A stretch of 64,000 nt of DNA from Xiphydria camelus (taxonomy: Eukaryota > Arthropoda > Insecta > Hymenoptera > Xiphydriidae). Shown here one piece after another: positions 11,023 to 23,000 of this stretch. The stretch spans positions 31,277,082-31,341,081 of the forward strand of contig OY783193.1 of assembly GCA_963678675.1 (NCBI GenBank). Direction: 5' to 3'. The position numbers and the translations under genes are program-made. The notes under the pieces were generated by a model. The model was not told where the DNA came from and did not search any database. It worked only from the letters and a program-made list of their open reading frames with translations. Every line of letters begins with the position of its first letter. Position 1 is the first letter of the stretch.

Positions 11023-14000
11023 GTGAGGATCATCAAGGGGATTTAAAAACGCGCAATATCTCGTCCCGTGTAGGAATTAACGGTCAGCTCATACAGTACT
11101 GGGTTAGTAGGTATTGCTGTCGGCGCTGTAGTACAGGTATAGTGCTGGCAAATACCAATAGCACTAGGCCGAAATGATAATACTGGTCCAACATTGGCAA
11201 AGGCAGTCGAGCCAGCATTGATTGACAACAAGTACAGCCAGTACTGGGATAAAATTGTAGCGGTAGTCTTGATGACATCTGCAGCATTATTAGCCGAGCA
11301 CCCCAAGTAGAAAAATTAGATCTGGTTTCTCATCGTGAATCCTTTGAAGTTAGCGTTTGCTGACACCCGAAAGTTCTATTTCTAACCGTACTTTTTTGCG
11401 TATTCCGACCAAATCCAGGTCTCAATTTAGAACTGGATTTGTTCTGACTTTTAGTTCATATCCAGACTTTATTTTTCGACTCGGGACATTTATTAAGCAT
11501 GCTACAGACGACACGACCTGTCGGGACGGCCAACAAAACTGATAAATTGTAACATCCGTAGATTGGTTATCCAAGTTTATCATTATCATTGCCAATTATT
11601 TCGGTTGGTTGAACCTACCAGCCAACTTGACTCAATCGCCGTTAAATCGTAACGTGTGAAACATTGTTGCTAACTAACGTACCCTAATTACACTCAGTTG
11701 CGCTGGATTAAAATATTATCTTTTTCTATTAATAATCGAATCATATTAAGCAATTTGTTAGAGTAAGTATAATTCATTTTCAGGAATTTTTTTAATTATT
11801 ACTGTCTAACCCTTCCAATAAGTTATTATAATATGAATAAATCTTTTTCTTTAGAGGTATAGATCTTTACACTAAATCTCTTCCTCTTCTTTCTTGATTT
11901 ATTATAGCTGAGGGCTAAAACGCTCAAAGCAAGGCCAATTTTTTGGTATTTTGTAAGAATCAGAGGCATGATAATGTCCACTTCAGTTCACGCATTCAAA
12001 TATAATGACAAATTGGTAGATTTATTGGTAGCATCTGTAAGCTTACAACAATTTGTTTTGGTTCCTATTTATCGGAGCCGATCGTCCCGGCAAATTGTGT
12101 TGTCTGTAGCACGTATTAAGGTGCATTTAGACATTCAGCATTCGGCGAATGCCGAACAAGTACTCGCCGATGGCAGCTAGGCTTTAAGGTCGAACCCGAA
12201 CATTCGGCATTTGGCGAATACAGAGCGACTGCTCGGCGAACGCCGAGTAGTGTATACGAGTTGCTCGCTGCTTGCCGATGGCCAAGTGTAGTCCCGCAGT
12301 GTAGTTGTAGTACTCGTTCAGTGCTCGCCTTGTTCCCGTATAGTGGATCAAAAACATATTTCTTATTTAATTCAAACCGTTCAGTTTCGTACTTTTTTAT
12401 CATCGATTCTCCAGTTTCTTTTAAATTCAGTAAACAGTTGACAGTGTTTTCATCTGCAAGAGAGCTTCGGTGTAAATATTGCGAAGACCGAGATCTACAT
12501 CGATATTAAATATGTTGCAGTCTGCTAAGGACAAAATCAAATTGTGAATATTTTGTTCATCCTTCGCTATTCGTGCTTTACTCCACTCACTATGAAAGGA
12601 AGAATCAATATCGCTACATTTCAACAATCATTTATGGTGGCATCACAACGTGAACATGTTCTGAGACAGTTCCTATCGCATGAAATACTTGATTACCCTA
12701 CATATCTCTTTGACCACGAAGGGGTTCTACAGGAAAAGTTAGAAATCAGCATTATAGTAATCGAAAATCAAAAAGTACATGGATGTGGAAACAGCACTTT
12801 TCAGGAGATAATAAAATCTGATCATTCGAAAGTTTTTATTTTCGATGGAATGTCACTAGTGCTTACAATTCAATTTCAAAAATATAATACTTTCGGAGAT
12901 TTTGACACTGCATTTTTCAAACGTATACAGAATCTTTCATACCAGCGTTTTGTCAAAAGAATTGGCGTCATCTTCGATAGATACGATGACGTTTCTATTA
13001 AGTAGGTACGTTGAGTTGCAATTACGATCGAAAGGAACGAAACCGAAGCAAATTATTGTATCAAGTCCTTCAACCAAAATCCCGGCCGACTGCAAAGATT
13101 TTTTTTCTTGTCCTCAAAACAAACTGCAGCTTGTTCAATTTCTTTGCACGTACGCCCCAACTTTTTTAAATATCAATACTGAAACAGAACACACTACTAA
13201 CTCAACCGTCTTATTTTAAGACACCTACATGTCTTAAAACTTGAGGTCACTTTTAAAACGTTTAATACCATCTTAATACATTAGACACTGTAAGTGTCTT
13301 CCAATAAGACACTTCAAACGTTTCATACTAAGACGATTAGATGTATTGGAATATAAGACTCTAAAAACGTCTTACAATAATTATATACAAATGTATAATT
13401 TTCAAACGTATATGTGAACGCGAAATTATTCATAGTCAATATGAATACATTACAGGCGAGTCAATAAACATCGAAAAAATGTAATAATTTTTCTCATCAG
13501 AGTAGTATTATAAAGTTCGATATTAAAGAAATTCGTTGGAAATGTATTCAAATCCACAATGAATCCAGCTCTCATAAATCGAAATACTCTGAAATAAACA
13601 CATCGCGTCAAAAAATTTCCCTAATACTAATAAAAATATTGAAGTAATGTGTGATGAATATATATCTCTAACGAAAAGGAGGGTTACAGGAATGGATTCT
13701 CTGGAAGTGCTAGATCCAGCTTTAACCATGGCAGCATCTTGATTATTAGCGTTCACGAAAGTCTCATTGTTCTCATTGTTCATTTGAAAAAAAAATATAT
13801 ATAGACCATCAGACAAAACTTGTCACGTATAACTTCTCCATTTTTTTAAAAATTTATTTACCGTATTTTTCAACTCGTTCGAGATGACTATCGAAGTTTC
13901 TTCAGTCTCAAAAAGTTCATCCACCTTGTCAACTGGAGGGGGGTTCTGTGTAAATAACCTTCCCACCTGTGCAGTCTTTTAGGTTAATTGTTGGCAATAT

Positions 14001-17000
14001 CATTTGCATTGGAGACTGCACCAGCACAATATTCAATTCACTATTGTCATCAATTATGCTGTCATCCGCATCATACCACATGCCTGATGCTTGATGTTTT
14101 TTTTGAATGATAATGTCTGTATTTGCTATCACCAAACTTAATGCTGGATCGCGAGAACATAATTTCTTAAACTCTTCCAACACAACTTCAGCGTCAGGCT
14201 GATTATCTCGTGAGAGAAATCTAACACTTGCGTCGTTGACCTAATGTACAAAACACTGTTTTTTCTTTTTTTTTTCGACATTTTTGCACAGCAAAATATG
14301 CACAGCAAACAACCTCCGGAAAATTTTTATGTTTCTGTTATCTGTGCGGAAAATGGCGTGCTTGTTGGCCGCGTTGAACTTTACAACGTCTGTTCCAACC
14401 GAGCCGAAAACCGTACACTCTCTGAACGGTACACGTCATGCGCAGTAGAGAAAGTGGACGGATTTTTACTACTGCGCATGACCGTTTTTCTACTGCGCAT
14501 GAAGTGTACCGTTCACGTGTACGGTTTTCAGCTCGGTTGGAACAAACCTACAGAAAGTGAGTTGGGGTGAGGTCGAAAAAGGAGGGGGAGTGTACAGTTA
14601 GCTAAACAGTACAGTACGCTAAAGTCCATCACACACAAAATTTCGTAAGGCCGTAAGACGTAAGCGTAAGCGAATAGACCAATCAGGATCAAGTATTCCG
14701 TTATGGTGGGGTTACGGACAACGGAATACTTGATCCTGATTGGTTTATTTACTTACGCTTACATCTTACGGCCTTACGGAATTTTGTGTGTGATGGCCAT
14801 AAACCTTGTTCCAACCGAACCGAAAATCGTATACCCCGAGCGGTACACGTCATGCGCAGTAGAGTGCGCTCGTCGGTTTTTTCCTTAATAAACTATTGAA
14901 TGCTAGTAGAGGTATTATATTTATGGATATAAATTACTATATTTACTTATATAACCTTGCTTTTCATTAACGAGTCATCGAATTTAAAAATGATAATGCG
15001 ATATGATTATAATCTAGATATATCCAAGGTTACATGTGAATAATGATGCTTAACGTCACAGGTAACAAGACGTTTGAAGTGTATTATTTGTGTAAGTGTC
15101 TTACTATTTTAAGCAACTTATTCATTTAAATGTCTTACACCTGAAGAAGTGTCTTACTTTAAGACGACTAAGCGTCTTTATCTTAAGACAGTACCATGTG
15201 TCTTATGGTTATAGACGGAAAATAAATGTCTTCTTGAGAAAAGACAGAGAAACGTCTTCGAGTAAGACACTATTCGTGTCTTGAATTTCTGATCAATACA
15301 CTTATCCGTCTTATTTTATGTCAATAAGACACTTTTCCGTCTTATTTTAAGACGTTTCATCGAGAGGCCGGTTTGTAGTGCAGGCACTATTCATTACCGG
15401 TGGATATGAAGACCCCACGAAATGCTCCAATAGTTTATCTGAAGTGCTATAGACTTGAATTTTAATCACCTAGAAGCAGATTGTAGAACGTTCAGCCATA
15501 TTTTTCATGCTGTTCGTAGAGGGATTGCGGTTTTTGCATACTAAATGCCTCTCTGCGCCCGGTCTAGTACCATTTCTCTCCTTTGCAAGGCTAATTTAAT
15601 GTTCTAAGTATAGCAGTTTCTATTTCAACGAGTATTGCGAAAAATGATTCATTACGACTCGTCCGGCAATTAACCCTTTCGAGAAAGTTGCGGGACTGCG
15701 AACTCATTAGTAACCTAGAGTCGCGGATACAAACCGCCTGCCTTGTCATTGTGACCGACGGTGGGATTAACTCTAGATTGGCGATTATAATGAAGTGGTA
15801 GGTGTTTATGACTATTCGTCTACTTTGATGTGCCATGAAAGACCGACAAACACTACGGGAACGGCGAACATTCGGACGAGCACTACATTTGGCCATCGGC
15901 AAACAGCGAGCAACCCGTTTACATTACTCGGCATTCGCCAAGCAGTCGCTTAAAGCCTAGTTGCCATCGGCGAGCACTTGCTCGGAAATCGCCGAATGCC
16001 GAATGTCTAAAGGCACCTTTAGACGAAGCTCGCCGGAGCATAAATACTAATGTTGAATAATATGATCAAGCCAGTATTGGGCAAACGAATAGCCATACTG
16101 GGAGAGTATCGTGCCGATGGAAAGAGCCTAGCATCGTCTAGAACGAACGATCCGATACTGGTTTGTTTATAATATTGGCTTAGCATCGGCCATTTCTATA
16201 TGGGGTGGCTCGTTTTTCATCGATCCGTTTACCTCATCTCGTAGTTGACAAAATGAAGAGAAGTGCTGCAAAAGGTTCGAATCCATCGGCGACGAGCAAG
16301 CAGACGAAGACGTCCTCGGCTGCCGGCGGACGACGCGCGCGAACAATGACCACCTCCCGTCGCGAACTATTTTCCCAAGGAGCGGCTTCCCAGGAAAAGC
16401 CAGTAATTACCAAACTTTCACATCCATAATTTTACCCAAGTCGCTTCGCTTCCCACGTAAAGTAGAGAAACACGCTCAAATCAGTTTAGTCGCTTCTGCT
16501 TATTTACTCGCGAACCGCTTAGCTCTCTCGTTGAGTACCTCCACCTCTCCTCCTCCCTCTAACTCTTCGCTCTCGCTCTCGCCCCTGCCCTCCTCCCTCA
16601 CCTCCTCGATCACGCTATTTACCCAGCCGGCTCTAAAATTACAAATATCACTCGCGGCGGAACTCGCGGCACGCCATAGTTTCGAATAGTTTGAGGAAAA
16701 ACGCGTCCTTTCCACACCGAGGGAGAAGTTCTTGCCGTCCAAAGTGTTAGGATCGGGTCGCGTTTGCAAAGCTCCCGCGCTAAATATGTAGATAACGTTC
16801 GCCCCACTACGGTACGCGCGTTACAGCTAACATAAGACACGCGACGATGCCATCGCCAAGGGATGATTCACGAGTCACGAATCTCGTCGCGTTTCACCGG
16901 CTTTTCCGGCGTGATGCTTTATTTCGCAGGTAGTCGCATCGCGTACGATCCGTTGTCAAACTTGCTCGCCGGTATAGCGGGTATCGCTAGTAGTCCAGGA

Positions 17001-20000
17001 AAGTTGTCGTTTGAAAAAAAAAATTCTGGACAAGCTGATTTTTTCAGGGTTTGTCAGCGACTGTCTCCTAAGTGTAAAATTAGCAAAATCGGAAACTTTC
17101 CCCTTGGACTTTTGAGGAATAGGGGCTGTTTTTTGAAAATTATGCGATAACAAAATTATTAGACTGAAATTGTACATAAGAACATTCTCTATTACTTTGT
17201 TTTATGAAAGTTGTTTATAAATTTATTATTTCCGGACTTAGCGGCCGTTTATTGAACCCCAATTCTTCGTGTACTGGGCGTTACCTCCAAAAATAATCAA
17301 GTTGCAAAAAAAAGTTCATAAGGAAAAGTTGTTTGTACATTTATTATGAACAAATTTCATAAGGGACAATTTGCTGAAAGTTGTTCATAATAAACGTACA
17401 AACAACTTTTCCTTATGAACTTTTTTGCAACTTGATTATTTTTGGAGGTAGCGCCCAGTACACGAAGAATTGGGGTTCAATAAACGGCCGCTAAGTCCGG
17501 AATTAATAAATTTATAAACAACTTTCATAAGATAAATTAATAGAGAATGTTCTTATGTACAATTTCAGTCTAATAATTTTGTTATAGCATAATTTTCAAA
17601 AAACAGCCCCTATTCCTCAAAAGTCCAAGGGGAAAGTTTCCGATTTTGCTAATTTAACACTTAGGAGACAGTCGCTGACAATCCCTGAAAAAATTAGGTT
17701 GTCCGGAATTTTTTTTTTTCACGCTATGTACGGCAATACAACTTTTCTGCACTATAGGCCTACCTCTTCACCAGGTTCTTCCAGAATTTCATAGTAATAT
17801 ATCAAAAAGCAAAAGCCAGAAGCAAATGAAAGGATCGAGCTAAATATCCCGACCATTTCAACCATCGAGCTTGGACTTGATTTTGATTTCGGTATTCGGT
17901 ATTACCATACATCCCCCCCCCCCCCAAAAAAAAAAAACCAGTGGTCGAGAAGCGAAGCTCCCGGGGGGCGGGGCCCCCTAGTTATTCTAAATATCGTAGT
18001 TCACGAAGTACAATTGCGTAAAAATGAAGGAAACGTCGAGAGGGCAAACGGGTAGTTACGGACGAAGATTCTCGAGGACTCTTTAACCCTTTCAGTCACG
18101 ACTTATGCAAACTTAAGGAAAATTTTTTTTAACTGTGACTTTTACAGCGGATTTTGTTTGTAGTAAGTTAAAATTTTTAATTTGTACTTAACGCGACATC
18201 TAGTGGCTCAAATACAGACTGTCCCTTTCAATACACGCCAGCGTGGCGGGTTGCATATCGGTTATCCGCCTTGCGCCAGACACAGGCGCCACAGGCGCAT
18301 GGCCCCTGCAGCGGATCGGAGGCGTCAACCGATATGCAACCCGCCACGCTGGCGTGTATAGCGGGGGACAGTCTGTATACATAATTGCATTACAGTGTAC
18401 GCCATTACCGAAAGCCATTAAAAAGATGAACAGTTAGTTAGCTGTAATGTAAAATATGTACACCTGAGTGTGTACATCATGACTTAAAAGGTTAAAGCCT
18501 TGTACGGACTGCGCATTCCATCCAATATACGCGAGCCTCACTAGCGATGACCCGCGGCCAGTCGGTATTTGACGCACATCAAATAAAAGGAAAGTGTACG
18601 CGTGTACGAAGGCTCGCGTCGCGCGTCGCGTCGGCGTCGCGTCGAAAAGGAATCAATTCTATAAACTTAAATAGCGCCGTTCTCAGGCTGAGAGCTGCGC
18701 GTTGGCGTCGCGTTAGCCTTTTCGACGTGACGCCGACGCGACGCGACGCTCCCAGCCTGGACAAGCCTTTAGCTAGGTACAGTGCTCTCGTTTGAGTTAC
18801 TAGGCCCTTCGCTTTCTCCGTTTGAATGATAACACTGGTCAACAGTGATTTTGTCATACGAACCAGACCAGGTGATTCTTATAGATTTATGTGCGCTAAA
18901 AACGAATCTGACTCTCAAATTTGCGTATCACGTCAGGATTTTGAAATACTTGAGTTTAAATATACGAAAATGAGCGATCTTGGCCATATTCACGGGTCTA
19001 TTACACAATGAAACTAAAAATTTTTTCTTAATTGCACTTACAGCATTTAAAAGTGTCGTTTTTGAACTTTTCAATACATACTTGATTGTTCCTAAACGCA
19101 AATTTCAGTACGACAAGTGTATCGTTTAGGTCCACCGCGCTACGCACCTAAATTATCAGGCGCGTGGTGCGGTGGACCAACATGATCGACTCATTGTACT
19201 GAAATTTGGCTTTGTAAAATCGTTTAGGAACAATCAAATAATGTATTGAAAAGTTCAAAAATGACACTTTCAAATGCTGTAAGTGCAATTAAGAAAAAGT
19301 TTTTAGTGTCATTGTAATAGATCCGTGAATATGGCCAAAATCGTCCGTTTTCGTATATTTAACCTCAAGTATCTCGAAATCCTGACCCACGTCGCAAATT
19401 TGAGAGTCAGATTCATTTTTAGCGCATATAAATCTATAAGAATCACCTGGTCTTGTTCGTGTGACAAAATCACTGTTGACCAGTGTAGACCCGTGAATAT
19501 GGCCAAAATCGCCCGTTTTCGTATATTTAACCTCAAGTATTTCAAAATCCTGACGTGACACGCAAATTTGAGAGTCAGATTCGTTTTTAGCGCACATAAA
19601 TCTATAAGAATCACCTGGTCTGGTTCGTGTGACAGAAAGAAATGTAATTTTGTTGACCAGTGTAATTAGTCGTCTGTCACTCCCCAAGGCGTAACACCTG
19701 ATTCTTACCAGATTTCACTCTAGTTCTAGTTAAAATCAGGAGTACCTACCACGATTTAAGAATTTAATCACTACAGTTGCTGATCCTGTTTAACCTCTCC
19801 TACCTGCCACGTCCAATTAACGGTGATACTCATCATCTATAGTTCCACAAATCGTAGGCGTTATATTTGCTATGTTGCAGATCCAGCGAATAACCCTGTA
19901 TACATATGTGCACTTGTATATCTTTCTCCTCCGCCTTCTTAACAGCTCTGAGAGCTATATAACCAAACAATTTGTAAAACTATCAATTTGATTGCTATAA

Positions 20001-23000
20001 GAAAGGAATAAATATTTATATTTGGAATATCGTAGTGCTATGTTAGCCAAAATTTATAATAGAACTGATATTGCTAATTCAAGTATGCGGTTTTATACAT
20101 GGAACTCTCTACTTTTAACTTTTTATTATATTGCTATAGGAGTCATACTTTTGTCCAGTATGTTCCATTTACTAGCCACATCTCTGGACACATGTCTTAT
20201 AATTTCACCAAGACCTATAGCGGGTTGCGAAATCTAGACATCCTACTACATCGCTCTTTTCTGCAAACATTTCTCATTACGATGAAATTCGTGGGTATCA
20301 TTACACACGATCACCAGTTATTTAAATACACAGCCCATCTCGAAAGCTAAGATCGTTCGAACGAGACCTCGTTCCTATTTTCTTCCACAGATAAATGATT
20401 CTGCGGTGTCGATGCAGCAATCGAGGCTCAAGATCGAGAGATACGCGGTTCTCGAACACAGCGGTCGAAGTTACGAAGTATTTAATGATGAAATAATTAA
20501 GGAGCACCAGCCCGCGATGATGAGACTAACCTCGGATTTCGAGGCCGACGAGAGATTGATACGATGGGACGACGGAACGGCCATGTTGTGGAACTCGAAG
20601 GGGGAACTCGTAGTCTCTTTCACCGGTACTCCATGCAACGTATCAATATCTCGGAAAGGAACGGTAGCAAGAAAAGTATCGAATCATTTTCAGACGGTAC
20701 ACGAATAACCACGAAATACGCGATAGAGCAGAAGCCGATCGAGCGATCCAGCGAAGACTCCGTCGGCGATTCGCGATTGAACGACGAGTCGAGGGAAAGT
20801 TGCGACTCCTTTGAGGAGGAATTCGTCTCGGTTCTTCTGACCTACCGCATGGAACATGAGAATTACGCTACTGTGACTTACGATCAAGGTGAAATCGATT
20901 GCCTCCTATTGATGCCCGGTGACGTTCAAATTCGGATGTCACGAGACGGAGCTTACGGTGTCACGGTGGGCTCTACAATTACCCTTGAGGTACTAAAATA
21001 TGACTATACGAGCCCGGTCCCGCTTCAGTTGGCCTAGTTGCAACATTTTTCCGGTTATTGGCACCACATCAAGATAAATCTAAAGTTTATGTTAATATGC
21101 GTGTTATTTATTTTTCAACCAACATTTTTACAGAGCTTAAGACCTACTAGCAGTTTATTCGTGTTACGATAATAAACTGCAAACAAAATTTAAAAAATAT
21201 TACAAGCTTGAAAAATTCACCACTGGGTAACATCGCCTTTGTTTTTAATAACGGCCGCAATTCGTAATTAATTAATTAAAAAATAATTAATTCGTATATA
21301 ATGCTCGAAATGCTCAAAATAGCCGGCGGATAAAGTATGACCAAACGGGTTATTTTCTTCAATTCTGATTTTATTTTAAAATTGTACATTATGAAACACA
21401 TTGTGCCGCGTGCAGTGTACTACAAAACATTACATTTCAGCCTAGAAAAAATATAAGGCAGCAGTAACTTTACAATTCATTTAATAACTGTTATTTTAGT
21501 GGGTGGGCCAACTGAAGCGGGACGGAGCTCGTAGAACATTTTCTTTTCTATTTTCATACAGGGTAAAAGTGGGATAGACACTCCACCTGAGGCACAAAAA
21601 TTATATAGCAAAATACATTGTTGTTAGAATATGAATACTCCACCTGAATCTGTTATAAATACTTCATTAATGTATTAGTTGATAGAAAACCCGGTGCATA
21701 ACTTACAGGCCAATGACGCTGGTTGCATATCGGTTGGGCCACCCCGTTCGCTGCATTTTCCTGTTATTTTATAGTAATACCGATAGCTCAGATCAGAACC
21801 AAATGGATCGAGTCAAGCGAAAAACATAGACTATTTCACTCTTGATCTAGAGTTGAGTTGGCTTGCAAATTCTTGTTCGCGTTCTTTCTAAATAATCGCG
21901 GAAATGTGCTATTTCGTTTTTTTATTGCATACGTTATCGTCTAAAGGCGAGATTGGAAGACTCCGAGATATTGGAAGATTTTCTCAATCAGATAAGTAAT
22001 TAAAATAAATAATTATTTAACTTGCTTGTAATGATTCACGTTCCACAGAGCCTGTGCACTTTGCCCCCTATTTTCGTCTGGAAGGCTGAAAATAAAATGA
22101 TAAAAGACCACAAAGCATTTGTCCTTCATACGTAATCGAAATACGATTCATAACCAAAAAAGGGCTATTGAGAAATAACTTATCTGATTGAGAAAATCTT
22201 CCAATATCTCGGAGTCTTCCAATCTCGTCTTCAGGCAACAATATACATGTCTAGAAAACGAAATTTTACATTTCCGCGATTATTTAAAAAGAACGCGAAC
22301 AAGAATTGTTAAGCCAACTCAATTCTCGATCAAGAGTAAAATAGTCGCTGTTTTTCGCTTAACTCGATCCACTTGGTTCTGAGATCCGAGCTATTGGTAT
22401 TACCATAAAATTACAGCAAACTACAGCAAATGGGGTGCCCCAATCGATATACAACCAACGTCGCTGGCTTATAAGTTATGCACCGGGTTGTATGTAAACT
22501 GATGTAATGGAAATCTCATTGCCTCAATCGTGCTAGCATATTCAAAATAAAGGGGGTTGAACATCTATCCTTCTGAGGCACTTTTATCTACACCGCAGAC
22601 ACAAATATGACCATCGTCCCCCTAAAGATCCACAAGTTTCCCTTAAACAGGTCGAAGAGAACAGCCTGACCTACACTAACGAGATCTGCCGTAACTGCGG
22701 TGCAGCATCGACGACACATTATCAATTCTACCGCAATAATTCAGAACCCGGAACGACATCGCCATCCAACGACCGTTACATTCTGAAGACCACTGATTCC
22801 CTCGGTGATGTTTTCATGGTGCACCACGACGGTATCACAAGCCACGAGAGCGATGCGGAGAACGTCGAGATCGACGAGGGAAACCGGAGACTAAACGGCG
22901 AAAGCACGCATTGCCCTCATCACATCCGCGCCGACGTGCGAAACGATTACAGAGTCTTCGCTATGAATCGTGACCTCTCCGCCTACGAGTACGTCCGGCG

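Larger units (their letters stand above)
12118..16019. mobile_element. 3.9-kb TIR element with CGGCGAA word arrays
   Basis: Left end AAGGTGCATTTAGACATTC (12118) pairs with the reverse complement of AAGGTGCCTTTAGACATTC at the right end (16019). Both ends continue for about 200 bp with CGGCGAATGCCGAA-type words and a shared CTCGCCGATGGCA. Inside are a decayed PIN-like ORF on the + strand, a second ORF on the - strand, two blocks of CGTCTT words and two small MITEs. The whole element lies in the intron between exons a and b of the SPAG17-like gene. Confidence 0.75.

Noticed and set aside
10680..11036. 118-codon - strand ORF
   Set aside because: It is the antisense of SPAG17-like exon a.
13205..15360. 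CRISPR-like arrays of short repeats
   Set aside because: The words are 6-8 bp, occur in both orientations and lack regular spacers. They are subterminal repeats of eukaryotic elements.
16500..16840. Two - strand ORFs, one ending in a Glu/Arg run
   Set aside because: The Glu-rich part is a CTCTCC low-complexity stretch and the frames overlap in conflict.
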